Shown here in pieces: positions 27,712-36,738 of a stretch of 48,738 nt of DNA. Numbering within the stretch: position 1 is the stretch's first letter; every line of letters begins with the position of its first letter. The stretch is from Bacteriovoracaceae bacterium (GTDB lineage Bacteria > Bdellovibrionota > Bacteriovoracia > Bacteriovoracales > Bacteriovoracaceae), in contig CANCFT010000027.1 in NCBI GenBank assembly GCA_947377285.1, forward strand, positions 1 through 48,738, read 5' to 3'. The notes beneath the pieces are model-generated. The model was not told where the DNA came from and did not search any database. It saw only the letters and a list, made by a program, of their open reading frames with translations. The position numbers were made by a program, and so were the translations under genes.

Positions 27712-30597
27712 ATGAAAAGAAAATATATTTTAATTTTATGCTTTGGATTTATTTTTAATACTTTTTCAAATTCTGCGTTTGCTGATGTTGAACAAAGAAG
27801 AACCGAACTGTTAAAAGTACTCGATGAAGAATTAAGAGAAGTAACAAGATTAAATAAACAACTTGGTGCTCAAAGACCAGATTTAATGTTGAGAATGGCC
27901 CAAGTGTTATTAGAAAAAGGCCGGCTTCTTAAAGATCTTGAAAATCAAAAATATTTAGAAATTGCAGCAACAGAAAGAGCCAAGTCTAACAAGGATGAGG
28001 CATTTAGAGAGTCGAGAAGATATTTTGATCAAGCTCAAAAAACTGTATTAGTGCTGCTTAAAAAATTTCCTCGTTTTGATGAAAAAGCAGATGCCTATTA
28101 TATTTTAGCTTATAATGCTAAAGAAATTAAACAAGATGAACAATCACGAAAGTTTTTTCAAAAAGCACTTGAAGTTGCAAAGAGTGGATCAGTTGTTGCT
28201 GATAAATCTAGAATAGCTTTGGCCGAAATTTACTTTAATAAAGGCTCATTTGATAAATCAATGAATTATTATGAAGCCGCTTTGAAAACAAAACGCGATA
28301 AATGGTGGACCAAAGATGCATTTAACCTTTCTTGGAGTTATTTCAAGATGGGAAAATATGACAAGGCCATTGCTACCATGCTTGAGTCATATGAATTATC
28401 AAAAAATCCAAAATTTATAGATATGTCAAAAAGTATTGAGCGAGACCTTGCTTTCTTTTATACAGAAGCAGGTCGTTCTGATGATGCGATTGCATTTTAT
28501 AAGAAGAATGGAAAAAGTGTAAGTGAGGTTATGCTTAAAGTTGGTCGATATTTAAAGACCCAGGGGAAATTTGCAGCTGCAGAAAAAACACTTAGTGATG
28601 GAATTGGTTTTAAACAAAATGAAAAAGAAGAAATTGATTTCAATCTCGAACTCCTTAGCCTTTATGAAAAATTCGGTAGAGATCAAAAACATTTAGAAGC
28701 CTGCAAGGCCCTTGCTATTCAGTTTTCCAAAGGAGCTTTGAACGCAGATCAAGTAGAAGTTTTAAAATATAATGTTCAAAAAATGTCTGCACTAATTCAG
28801 CAACAACTTGTAGATAAAATATATGATCATCAGGGAGAAATTCGAGACCAAAAAGCAGATTCTGCAAATGCCTATTTTATGATTAACGCACTTTTAAATC
28901 CAGCGAAGTCAGAAGATGACTATTTCCATGCTGGTGAAACATATTTTGCTATTGGTAAATTCGACAAGGCAGTTCCTTTTTATGCTGAAGCAATTAAACG
29001 TTCAGTAAAAAATTCAAATAAAAAAACAGAAAGCTTGGCAAGTAACGCATTAATGGTCTCATTAGGAAAGAGTGTCAAGAAAACGACCTCTGAAGAATAT
29101 TTAATTCCTGCTTATGAAAGTTATTTATCAGCAAATCCTAAAGGCGAAAAATCAAGCGTTGTTTATCAGAGACTTTTTTCAGCATATATGGAAAAGAAAA
29201 ATATTCCTGGAGCTGAAAAAGTTTTAATGAGTTATAAGTCAGCTCTTCCTGCTGAAAATGAAACTCAAGAAAAAATGCTTGCCTCTGTTATGGATTATTA
29301 CAAAGACAAAGGGGACAAAGCTGCTTTAACAAGCTGGGTAAATCGAATTGATTCAAATGAATTTAAAGTAAGTCCTGGTTATGCAACAAAAGTAAAAACT
29401 CTTGTTCTTGGAATGCAGTTTGAAAAAGTAGAACTCGCTAGTACAAAAGGTGATAAAAAAGGGGCCTTGAGAGGCTATCTTCAGATTTATAAATCACCAG
29501 AAAGTAATGCAGAAGCGAAAAAAACATCAGCTTATAATATTGCAGTTTTATTTTATGAAATAGGTGACTATAAGCAATTATATGCTTGGGCCAATCGCTC
29601 TGCTGCAATGATGAGTGTGACTGATTTAATGAAGTTTGAAAAAGACTATATCATTTTTTCTACTGATCTTTTTCAACGGCGACAATTTACAGAATCAGCT
29701 AGTTTGAGCGAAAACATTTTTGATAAATTATGTACGAGCGATTCGAAAAATAAACGTGTCTTTTTTAAGAATGCTAACGTCATATATCTTGCAGAAAGAC
29801 AGTTTGATAAAAGCAAAAATCTTTTAGCAAAAGCTACTAAGTGTGGACTTGGAAGTGATATCACTCTTCCAGGATATCTAGATCATCTTAATGAACTTGC
29901 TGCTGCAAGCAAGTGGAGTTCATTTAATGACATTATTCATATGCTAGAAATTTCGAAAGAAATGTGGCCACAGTTAATTTATCCTTCTTCGTTGCTAGCT
30001 AATGAATTGGAAAATATTGGCAGAGGAGATGATGCTAATAAAATTCGCAATAGAATGATGTTCTATTATGATAATTCTAAAAAATTAAAATATGACATTC
30101 CGCTTGAAGGCTTAGATTCAATTTCGTTATTTCGCCTAAGTGCTTTAGATGGCCAGTTGAAAAAACTAAGTCAAACGAAATTGGTATTTCCAGAAGCTGA
30201 ATATAATAAAATTCTTAAAAATAAATTTTCTCAGTTAGATAAATTAACTTCAGAGGCAGTTTCAATTGCAGAAATGGGCTCAGGTATTGGTATTGTAAAA
30301 GCTTATAGAGATTTAGTTACTGGTCATGAATCTTTAAGGGATGAAGTCATTAATTTTACGCCTGAAGGAAAATCGCCAGAATATATTTCTTCTTTTAAAA
30401 AGAGCATGGAAAAATTAGTTGAGCCTCTTTCTAGACAGGCCCGTGATTTCCGTGAGACTGCCATTAAAAAAATTGAAAAAGAAAATATTTTATCAACTGA
30501 CAACGGTTGGTTCCTTATCAAGAATGAATATTCATTTATTCCAGAATTTTACAGTGATTCCGGAGCGGCATTGATGGATAAGGCAGGAGCTAAATGA
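27712..30597 (+). CDS. Large exported TPR repeat protein, possible GltD-like component
   Basis: A 961-residue protein with a signal peptide (MKRKYILILCFGFIFNTFSNSAFA) followed by a Glu/Arg-rich helix (about 25-60). Many TPR units follow: residues about 95-260 (DEKADAYYILAYNAKEIKQ, ADKSRIALAEIYFNKGSFD, DAFNLSWSYFKMGKYDKAI), another group near 390-420 (DYFHAGETYFAIGKFDKAV), and weaker ones later. It should be a periplasmic protein-interaction scaffold. Its end overlaps the lipoprotein gene as ATGA. Its size and position recall the large TPR protein of the Glt gliding machine. The TPR call is firm; the Glt role is inferred. Confidence 0.7.
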   Translation: MKRKYILILCFGFIFNTFSNSAFADVEQRRTELLKVLDEELREVTRLNKQLGAQRPDLMLRMAQVLLEKGRLLKDLENQKYLEIAATERAKSNKDEAFRESRRYFDQAQKTVLVLLKKFPRFDEKADAYYILAYNAKEIKQDEQSRKFFQKALEVAKSGSVVADKSRIALAEIYFNKGSFDKSMNYYEAALKTKRDKWWTKDAFNLSWSYFKMGKYDKAIATMLESYELSKNPKFIDMSKSIERDLAFFYTEAGRSDDAIAFYKKNGKSVSEVMLKVGRYLKTQGKFAAAEKTLSDGIGFKQNEKEEIDFNLELLSLYEKFGRDQKHLEACKALAIQFSKGALNADQVEVLKYNVQKMSALIQQQLVDKIYDHQGEIRDQKADSANAYFMINALLNPAKSEDDYFHAGETYFAIGKFDKAVPFYAEAIKRSVKNSNKKTESLASNALMVSLGKSVKKTTSEEYLIPAYESYLSANPKGEKSSVVYQRLFSAYMEKKNIPGAEKVLMSYKSALPAENETQEKMLASVMDYYKDKGDKAALTSWVNRIDSNEFKVSPGYATKVKTLVLGMQFEKVELASTKGDKKGALRGYLQIYKSPESNAEAKKTSAYNIAVLFYEIGDYKQLYAWANRSAAMMSVTDLMKFEKDYIIFSTDLFQRRQFTESASLSENIFDKLCTSDSKNKRVFFKNANVIYLAERQFDKSKNLLAKATKCGLGSDITLPGYLDHLNELAAASKWSSFNDIIHMLEISKEMWPQLIYPSSLLANELENIGRGDDANKIRNRMMFYYDNSKKLKYDIPLEGLDSISLFRLSALDGQLKKLSQTKLVFPEAEYNKILKNKFSQLDKLTSEAVSIAEMGSGIGIVKAYRDLVTGHESLRDEVINFTPEGKSPEYISSFKKSMEKLVEPLSRQARDFRETAIKKIEKENILSTDNGWFLIKNEYSFIPEFYSDSGAALMDKAGAK

Positions 30598-31520
30598 AAA
30601 AATTATTACCTTTATTATTATTACTTTCTGCTTGTTCGACGACTTCAGAACTTGCTAGCCGCAAAATGGCCGCCGATGAAGATCCAAAGATTGAAGATGA
30701 TTACAAATGGGTTGATCAATTAAATTTTGATAAAAAAGTAGAGACAAAATATCAATCAGATAAAGATGAATTTAATTTATCTTCTGAGGAATCGGCTCAC
30801 GCTTTAATTAAAGAATCTCTCTCTAGCTTAACACCTGAAAAACTTGATGAGACTTTAGGCAAAACAGATGATGTTCTAACTAAAATGAATATTAAATGTT
30901 ATCAAAATAAATTTGATGATGCTCTTAAAATTGCTGATGATAATTACGGCCAATATAAAAACAACACTAGCTATTGGAATCAATTGGGCAGTTGTTATTT
31001 TTTGAAAGCAGATTATGCAAAAGCGATTTTGTTTTATAATAAGTCTAGAGACCTTGATCCTAAATTTGTTCCACCAGTTAATAATTTGGGTGTTGTTTAT
31101 AGTAAACTCGGTAAGTCACAAAAAGCATTATCAGCTTTTAAGAAAGCTTCAGATATGAGTACATTTAGTGTGACTCCAACTTATAACTTAGCTCAACTCT
31201 ACTTACGATTTGGAACTGTAGGAAAAGCATTGCCAATTTTTCAAGCACTTCAAAAAAGAAGTCCAAAAGATTCCGAAGTTAATTCAGCATTAGCTTCTGC
31301 AAATTTACTTAAAGGTGATTTAGTTTCAGCATTACAAATTTATGGAGCTATGGATAAAGATACTTTAACTAAACCGAGTGTTGGGTTAAACTTTGCAGTT
31401 GCCTTGAAATTATCAAATCGCGTACCTGATGCATTAGCTGCATATACAAATATTGCACCTATTTCAAATGTTGAAATTAAAGAATACGCACTCTCTGTTG
31501 AAAAATTTATTAGGAATTAA
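30594..31520 (+). CDS. TPR lipoprotein, GltE-like
   Basis: A 308-residue lipoprotein: signal MKKLLPLLLLLSAC with a classic LSAC lipobox. Residues about 120-250 contain at least three TPR units (YWNQLGSCYFLKADYAKAI, NNLGVVYSKLGKSQKAL, YNLAQLYLRFGTVGKAL). The region after the lipid anchor is acidic and probably a flexible tether. The ATG overlaps the previous stop. Myxococcus GltE is an outer-membrane TPR lipoprotein of the gliding apparatus encoded next to GltD, which matches this arrangement. Nothing here proves motility as the function. Confidence 0.7.
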   Translation: MKKLLPLLLLLSACSTTSELASRKMAADEDPKIEDDYKWVDQLNFDKKVETKYQSDKDEFNLSSEESAHALIKESLSSLTPEKLDETLGKTDDVLTKMNIKCYQNKFDDALKIADDNYGQYKNNTSYWNQLGSCYFLKADYAKAILFYNKSRDLDPKFVPPVNNLGVVYSKLGKSQKALSAFKKASDMSTFSVTPTYNLAQLYLRFGTVGKALPIFQALQKRSPKDSEVNSALASANLLKGDLVSALQIYGAMDKDTLTKPSVGLNFAVALKLSNRVPDALAAYTNIAPISNVEIKEYALSVEKFIRN

Positions 31521-31524
31521 TTTT

Positions 31525-31818
31525 ATGAAAAAGTTTTTAATCCTCTCAGTGTTTTGTTTGTCTCAATTTGCAATAGCACAAAATAATGACCGAGTTTCGG
31601 TTGATGGAAAAGAAGTCACAATTGGGAATAAAAAAGTTATTTATACCTATAAACAATTTGAGAAATTTGATTTTGATGATCTTAATATTGAAGGAGATAC
31701 AGGGGCCCCAGGGGATCTTTCCGTTTCTCCAGTTCATGAAAGACGTTTTACAAACAGACTTCCCTATAGAAAATCATTTACGGTAGAGATTAAAAAGGGC
31801 ATTGAGCGCGTTCGATAA
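31525..31818 (+). CDS. Small exported protein, tentatively CglF-like
   Basis: A 97-residue protein; ATG 31525 opens a signal peptide (MKKFLILSVFCLSQFAIAQ), so in-frame sequence further upstream is not coding. The mature part has TYKQFEKFDFDDLNIEGD followed by GDLSV, a basic FTNRLPYRKSF segment and a short tail. That order (FDFDD, IEGD, then arginine-rich RKSF) recalls Myxococcus CglF and related small gliding proteins, from memory. It lies 4 bp after the GltE-like gene and ends the operon. Confidence 0.6.
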   Translation: MKKFLILSVFCLSQFAIAQNNDRVSVDGKEVTIGNKKVIYTYKQFEKFDFDDLNIEGDTGAPGDLSVSPVHERRFTNRLPYRKSFTVEIKKGIERVR

Positions 31819-31844
31819 AATAGACTCCCTTTTGAGGCTATTTT
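31817..31844 (+). terminator. Putative weak terminator after the gliding-type operon
   Basis: AAAATAG (31817-31823) pairs with CTATTTT (31838-31844). The inner CTC/GAG extends the stem after one mismatch, and the loop is CCTTTT. The 3' arm ends in T4 but the following sequence is not a full T tract, so it may be inefficient or only mark the transcript end. Confidence 0.4.
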
Positions 31845-31932
31845 CAAATTTTAATCCACTATTGATCAATGGATATTCAGCCACTTGAGGTTCTTGTTTA
31901 AGTTTTTAGCCAATACCTCTTATAATCATTAT

Positions 31933-32379
31933 ATGAATGTATATGATGCATTTAGAAATTTTCACACAAAAATCAAGCTTGTTTTACTGGCAACTTTTAG
32001 CATGCTTTTATTTTTTCAATTTTTAGTTGGGTTTAAAGATTTTGATGATTATTTAGTCATACTAATATTCATTTTATTTTTGAACGACCTTTATTTCAAA
32101 ATAAAAAATCCAATTCCTTCGAATATCCAAATTGATCGATTTATGCGTCTAGGGATGTCTATTGTATTTCTTATTTTGTTTTTGTTACCGTTTCTATTTG
32201 ATTCAATCAATGTTTCAAATTCAACAAGGCTTACACTTTATAAGCTTGGTTTTTTGTTATGGGCGCAGGTATTCCTGATAGATTCATTTCTTCATTACAA
32301 AAAAACACATTCAAAACAGTGGTTAGTTTTTGCGAATCTAGCAATGTTAATGATCGTCGTTGGAGCTTTTATAAGTTAA
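31933..32379 (+). CDS. Small integral membrane protein of unknown function
   Basis: A 148-residue protein with about five hydrophobic helices (around residues 15-34, 37-52, 72-92, 104-120 and 130-147). No family is recognised. ATG 31933 is favoured over the in-frame TTG 31885. No ribosome site precedes it, but TATAAT lies at 31921-31926, so the message may be leaderless. It converges on gmhA, with a 4-bp overlap of the 3' ends. Confidence 0.55.
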   Translation: MNVYDAFRNFHTKIKLVLLATFSMLLFFQFLVGFKDFDDYLVILIFILFLNDLYFKIKNPIPSNIQIDRFMRLGMSIVFLILFLLPFLFDSINVSNSTRLTLYKLGFLLWAQVFLIDSFLHYKKTHSKQWLVFANLAMLMIVVGAFIS

Positions 32380-32951
32380 TAGTTTTCGGGAAAAAGTTTT
32401 CTTTCAATCCCTTCAATAAATATATGAATGCATTTGATATGAACTTCTTGAATGCGGTCACTGACAGTTGAGTCAACAATTAGACTTACGTCAACCATGT
32501 CTTTAAGAGCTCCGCCACCTTTACCTAGAAGACCAATAACTTTCATTCCTTTTTTCTTGGCCGCTTCTACCGCGAGAATAATATTTTTAGAATTTCCTGA
32601 AGTCGATATTGCCAAAAGAATATCTCCTTTATTTCCCCATGCAGTTACATAGCGAGAAAAAATAAATTCGTAACCATAGTCATTTGAGACACAAGTTAAG
32701 TGAGAAGCATCATTTATGGCCATTGCCGGGAGTGGCGCGCGCTCTTTTCTAAATCGGCCGGTTAACTCTTCGGCAAAGTGCATAGCGTCGCACATCGAGC
32801 CACCGTTTCCACAGCTAAAAATTCGCCCGTTGTTTTGAAAAGATTCGACCATTAAATTAATGGCCGAATTTATATTTTCGGTATTGACTGGATTACTTAC
32901 GAAACTATTTAAAACTTTCTGAGCTTCTAAAAGTGAATCTGAGATAAACAT
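32376..32951 (-). CDS. gmhA: Phosphoheptose isomerase (sedoheptulose 7-phosphate isomerase)
   Basis: First step of ADP-heptose synthesis for the lipopolysaccharide inner core. The SIS fold is evident: FSCGNGGSMCDAMHFAEELTGRF near residue 50, STSGNSKNI, and QEVHIKCIHIFIEGIE, with the conserved His and Glu residues for zinc binding and catalysis. Length is 191, as in E. coli. It follows trxA after 2 bp, so it shares that transcript. Its presence implies a heptose-containing LPS core. DiaA-like SIS proteins are a less likely alternative. Confidence 0.93.
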   Translation of the reverse strand: MFISDSLLEAQKVLNSFVSNPVNTENINSAINLMVESFQNNGRIFSCGNGGSMCDAMHFAEELTGRFRKERAPLPAMAINDASHLTCVSNDYGYEFIFSRYVTAWGNKGDILLAISTSGNSKNIILAVEAAKKKGMKVIGLLGKGGGALKDMVDVSLIVDSTVSDRIQEVHIKCIHIFIEGIERKLFPENY

Positions 32952-32953
32952 TC

Positions 32954-33277
32954 TTAAGCCAATTCTTCTAAAGATTTTTTAATTTCATCTTTACCTTGAA
33001 CACCCACGAGAGTTTTCGAAGCTTGACCATTTTTAAAGAAAATCATAGTTGGTATCCCGCGGATTCCATATTTCTGAGCAAGCTCAGGATTGTCATCTAC
33101 GTTAACTTTTACGATATCTGCTTTTTCGCCTAATTCTTTAGCAACTTCATCAAGGATTGGCCCTAATACTCGGCAAGGTCCACACCACTCTGCCCAAAAA
33201 TCAACTAAAACTGGTTTTGATGCTTTTAAAACATCGTCTTCAAAATGTGCTACATCGGTCTTATTTACTGATCCCAT
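32954..33277 (-). CDS. trxA: Thioredoxin
   Basis: Cytoplasmic disulfide reductase. The active site WCGPC is at residues 31-35, the cis-Pro segment GIRGIPTMIFFKNG is intact, and the length is 107. A strong ribosome site (GGAG) precedes the ATG by 7 nt. It heads a two-gene transcript with gmhA and has a candidate promoter in the divergent gap with the RDD gene. Confidence 0.97.
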   Translation of the reverse strand: MGSVNKTDVAHFEDDVLKASKPVLVDFWAEWCGPCRVLGPILDEVAKELGEKADIVKVNVDDNPELAQKYGIRGIPTMIFFKNGQASKTLVGVQGKDEIKKSLEELA

Positions 33278-33306
33278 AACGGACTCCTTCTCTTAATGTT
33301 GTCTAT

Positions 33307-33335
33307 ATATTACCTAAGTCATATGCGAGTGAAAA
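33307..33335 (-). promoter_or_regulatory. Putative promoter for trxA-gmhA
   Basis: Read on the minus strand: TTTTCA (33335-33330), a 17-bp spacer, then TAATAT (33312-33307). Each hexamer matches four of six consensus bases. Transcription would start near 33300, giving a leader of about 23 nt that contains the GGAG ribosome site. Confidence 0.4.
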
Positions 33336-33387
33336 GCGTTTAAATTTTCCGCTTTGCATTTCAGAAAGCAGTCACTAAGATTAATTG

Positions 33388-33888
33388 ATGGATAGAAAGT
33401 ATCTTCTTGAAAAAGCCATTCGTGTCGCTAAGTTAACTCGTCTAATCGCTAAAGGGATTGACCTGTTTATCGTGCTTTGTTTCTCTATTTTGCTCTATCC
33501 TTTGGGACTTATTCTAGGCATTGTCTATATCGCCCTTTCGGATGGAATGAGCCAAGGTCAGTCGGCCGGTAAAAGATTTATGGGCTTTGCGGTTAAATCC
33601 CTCGAAGACGGCTCACCTTGTTCATATAAGCAGTCAATCATTCGAAATCTCCCTTTTATTCTTCCGTTGATGCTTGCCATAGTTCCTTTTTGGGGATGGA
33701 TTCTTGGAAGTATTTTAGGACTGGCACTTATCGGATTAGAGCTCTATTTGCTTTATAATTTAGATTCAGGTCACCGCTTAGGGGATGTCATGGCAGATAC
33801 ATCAGTTATGGCCAATGATGATAATTTTGCAGGTGTCAAAAATAGAAAGACCAGTTGGTTCGCCACTAAAACATCTACCACTATCTAA
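33388..33888 (+). CDS. RDD-family membrane protein
   Basis: A 166-residue protein with the RDD domain: RLIAKGIDLFIVL in the first helix, GQSAGKRFMGFAV between helices, and LDSGHRLGDVMADT near the C-terminus. Three to four membrane helices are visible. RDD proteins are poorly understood; some have been linked to ion antiport or transport. ATG 33388 is preferred over the adjacent TTG. It is divergent from trxA and 47 bp upstream of polA. Confidence 0.75.
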   Translation: MDRKYLLEKAIRVAKLTRLIAKGIDLFIVLCFSILLYPLGLILGIVYIALSDGMSQGQSAGKRFMGFAVKSLEDGSPCSYKQSIIRNLPFILPLMLAIVPFWGWILGSILGLALIGLELYLLYNLDSGHRLGDVMADTSVMANDDNFAGVKNRKTSWFATKTSTTI

Positions 33889-33935
33889 TAAATTTTGTTA
33901 TTTTCAAGCTTAAAAATCTTGAAGGAAATAACTCA

Positions 33936-36602
33936 ATGTCCAAAACACGTTTGATCATCGTCGACGTCTCTAATTTTATTTTTCGTGCTTATTTTGCAAT
34001 TCAGCGCCCGATGTCTTCGCCAACTGGTGTGCCGACTAAAGCAGTCTATGGCGTCCAAAGCATGATGCTTAAAATGTTATCTGAACACAAGCCAACACAT
34101 ATTTTCTTGGCCCGTGATACAAAAGGTGGATCTTTTAGAAATAAAATTTATCCAGCTTATAAGGCCAATCGCTCAGCTCCTCCTGAAGATCTTATTCCTC
34201 AATTTCCTTTAATTGATCGATTAATAAACTTAATGAAGCTTCCAACTTTTTCTCATGATGAGTATGAAGCTGATGACATTATTGGAAGTGCATGTGTCCA
34301 GTGGAAAGATCAATTTGATGAAATTTATATCGCTTCAGGTGATAAAGACTTAATGCAATTTGTAGGTGGCAATATAAGAATGCTCGATACAATGAAAGAT
34401 AAACTTTATACACCTGCTGATGTTGAAGAAAAAATGGGAGTAAGACCTGATCAAATCGTCGATTATTTATCTATTGTAGGAGACGCCTCAGATAATATTC
34501 CAGGTATGAAAGGCATTGGAGCTGTTGGTGCAACAAAATTACTTAAGGAATACCAAACTCTAGAAAATATTATTGCTCACACATCTGAACTTAAAGGTAA
34601 AAAAGTTATTGAAGCCTTTACCGATCATTTAGAGCTTGGAATACTTTCAAAAAAATTAGTTCAGATTACAACTGATCTTGATTTGGGACATACTCCTGAA
34701 GAAACCTCGATAAAGTTTTATCCTTCTGATGATCTTTTAGAGTTTATGAAAGAGTTAGGTTTTACGAGTGCCATTGCTAAATATAAAGAGATGCGTTTTC
34801 AGCATCATATTTCACTTGAATCTGATAAGCGAATGGCCGGATCAAACGTCCCTGATGAAAAGTTAGACAGTGCTTTATTTAAAACACCACTAGCTTCAAC
34901 GGTGACTTTAGTTGAAGTTGATGAAAATAATTTCGATGAAATACTTAATCTTGTACTAGAAGCCAAAGAGTTTGCTCAACATATTCTTTATGACAGCGAA
35001 GATATTTATACACGCCAAATCCACCGTGTTTATTTTGCATTTAATGACATTACGGCTTACGCGGTAGATAGAAATTTTGTCGGTCAGTTAATTGCAAAAG
35101 TTTGGTCTAACCCAGAAATAGAAGTCATTGGTGAAAACCTTAAACGCGACTTTGTGTATTCACTCATTAATAAAATTGAATTTATTGCTAAGAAATTTGA
35201 TATTGGATTAGCCCATTTTAATATCAATACGAACACTCGCCATGATGTAGATCTTTTAGCAGATGAATATTTACAAATGGAAATGGGAGTGGATGAACAT
35301 TTAGCCAATGCTCAACGTGCCCAAGCGCTTTATTTATTATCAAAAATATTTAAAACACGTCTTAAAGAACTAAATCTTTTAGAAATTTATAATACGATTG
35401 ATTTAAAAATACTTCCTGTCTTGGCTAAAATGGAAAAAGAAGGAATTTCTTTAAATGCTAATTACCTCCGTGAGTTCGAGGTAGAATTGGCAAATGAAAT
35501 AAAAAAAATCGAAGCTAAAATCTTTGAAGTATCAGGTGAAGAAATAAATCTTAATTCTCCAAAACAAGTTGGAGTGTTATTATTTGATAAGTTAAAATTG
35601 CCAGTAATCAAAAAAACAAAAACGGGCTATTCTACAGATGCAGATGTTCTAGAAGAATTAGAGGGTATGAATCTTAGTGAAATACCTGGATTACTCCTTA
35701 CTCACCGTGAGTTCGGTAAGATTCTTTCAACTTACGTAAAAGCTTTACCAGAATTAGTTAATCCGATTACGAAGCGCATACATACAAATTATAATTTAAC
35801 GGTGGCCCAAACGGGAAGACTCTCTTCGACTAATCCCAATTTACAAAATATCCCAGTGAGAAGCCCGATGGGAGAGAAGGTAAGAAAAGCTTTCATTGCA
35901 AAACCAGGAAAAATTTTACTTTCTGCCGATTATTCGCAAGTAGAATTGCGATTATTGGCCCATTTTTCTGAAGATCCAACTATGCTTAAATCTTTTCAAG
36001 ATGATTTAGATATCCATACCCAAACAGCATCAGAGGTACTTGATCTTCCACTTTCGCAAGTGACTTCTGCAGATCGATCTATGGCCAAAACTGTTAACTT
36101 TGGATTGATGTATGGGCAATCTTCATTTGGCCTAGCTTCAACTCTAAAAATTTCCCGAACAGCGGCTAAACTTTATATAGACAAATATTTTACTCGCTTT
36201 AATTCCATAAAAACTTTTTTGGACACACTTAAAGATAAAGCAGAACAAACAGGATATGCTGAAACCTTTCACGGTCGAAAACGATTTCTTCCAGATATTC
36301 ATTCACAAAATCGAACGATCAAAGCTCAAGCTGAAAGAATGGCCATCAATAGTCCAATTCAAGGAACAGCAGCTGACATTATAAAACTGGCCATGATCCA
36401 TATTGACGCTGAAATCACAGAGCGAAAACTTTCGTCAAAAATGCTACTCCAGGTTCACGATGAATTAATTTTTGAAGTGGAAGAAAGTGAAATCGACACA
36501 ATGAAAGAATTAGTTAAGCGTGGGATGGAAACGGTCGTAGATCTCAAAGTTCCAATGAAAGTTGAAATGGGTTTTGGTGTAAATTGGTATGATTTAAAGT
36601 AA
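33936..36602 (+). CDS. polA: DNA polymerase I, proofreading site partly degenerate
   Basis: An 888-residue repair and Okazaki-fragment polymerase. The 5' nuclease domain (1 to about 290) has IIVDVSNFIFRAYFA, EADDIIGS, SGDKDLMQF and GDASDNIPGMKGIG. The polymerase domain has TGRLSSTNPNLQN, DYSQVELRLLAH, the O-helix RSMAKTVNFGLMYG and QVHDELIFEV. In the 3'-5' exonuclease domain, Exo I (Asp353-x-Glu355) and Exo II (Asn and Asp405 in GENLKRD) are kept. The Exo III pair equivalent to E. coli Tyr497 and Asp501 aligns with Leu456 and Gln460, and the loop before it is short. AAGGA lies upstream of the ATG, next to an inverted repeat TTCAAG/CTTGAA. Confidence 0.97.
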   Translation: MSKTRLIIVDVSNFIFRAYFAIQRPMSSPTGVPTKAVYGVQSMMLKMLSEHKPTHIFLARDTKGGSFRNKIYPAYKANRSAPPEDLIPQFPLIDRLINLMKLPTFSHDEYEADDIIGSACVQWKDQFDEIYIASGDKDLMQFVGGNIRMLDTMKDKLYTPADVEEKMGVRPDQIVDYLSIVGDASDNIPGMKGIGAVGATKLLKEYQTLENIIAHTSELKGKKVIEAFTDHLELGILSKKLVQITTDLDLGHTPEETSIKFYPSDDLLEFMKELGFTSAIAKYKEMRFQHHISLESDKRMAGSNVPDEKLDSALFKTPLASTVTLVEVDENNFDEILNLVLEAKEFAQHILYDSEDIYTRQIHRVYFAFNDITAYAVDRNFVGQLIAKVWSNPEIEVIGENLKRDFVYSLINKIEFIAKKFDIGLAHFNINTNTRHDVDLLADEYLQMEMGVDEHLANAQRAQALYLLSKIFKTRLKELNLLEIYNTIDLKILPVLAKMEKEGISLNANYLREFEVELANEIKKIEAKIFEVSGEEINLNSPKQVGVLLFDKLKLPVIKKTKTGYSTDADVLEELEGMNLSEIPGLLLTHREFGKILSTYVKALPELVNPITKRIHTNYNLTVAQTGRLSSTNPNLQNIPVRSPMGEKVRKAFIAKPGKILLSADYSQVELRLLAHFSEDPTMLKSFQDDLDIHTQTASEVLDLPLSQVTSADRSMAKTVNFGLMYGQSSFGLASTLKISRTAAKLYIDKYFTRFNSIKTFLDTLKDKAEQTGYAETFHGRKRFLPDIHSQNRTIKAQAERMAINSPIQGTAADIIKLAMIHIDAEITERKLSSKMLLQVHDELIFEVEESEIDTMKELVKRGMETVVDLKVPMKVEMGFGVNWYDLK

Positions 36603-36672
36603 ATAACTCGGTGAGTTGACCGTAAAAGTCCTTTAAACTTTGCTAATTTCAATTTATTTACTGGGCATACCC

Positions 36673-36700
36673 TTGACACTGGCCAAGGCGATATTACATT
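36673..36700 (+). promoter_or_regulatory. Putative groES promoter with overlapping palindrome
   Basis: TTGACA (36673-36678), a 16-bp spacer and TACATT (36695-36700) form a good vegetative-type promoter. CCTTG-N8-CAAGG (36671-36688) is an inverted repeat covering the -35 and could be an operator. There is no CIRCE element (HrcA site) between this and the groES start, and no clear sigma-32 promoter. Confidence 0.5.
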
Positions 36701-36738
36701 GTTGTTACTATTTTTATTACCTATATGGAGGATTGTAT

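Noticed and set aside
31586..31786. Second open frame in the small CglF-like gene
   Set aside because: Lies wholly within the signal-peptide gene in another frame, with no ribosome site; shadow of the real gene.
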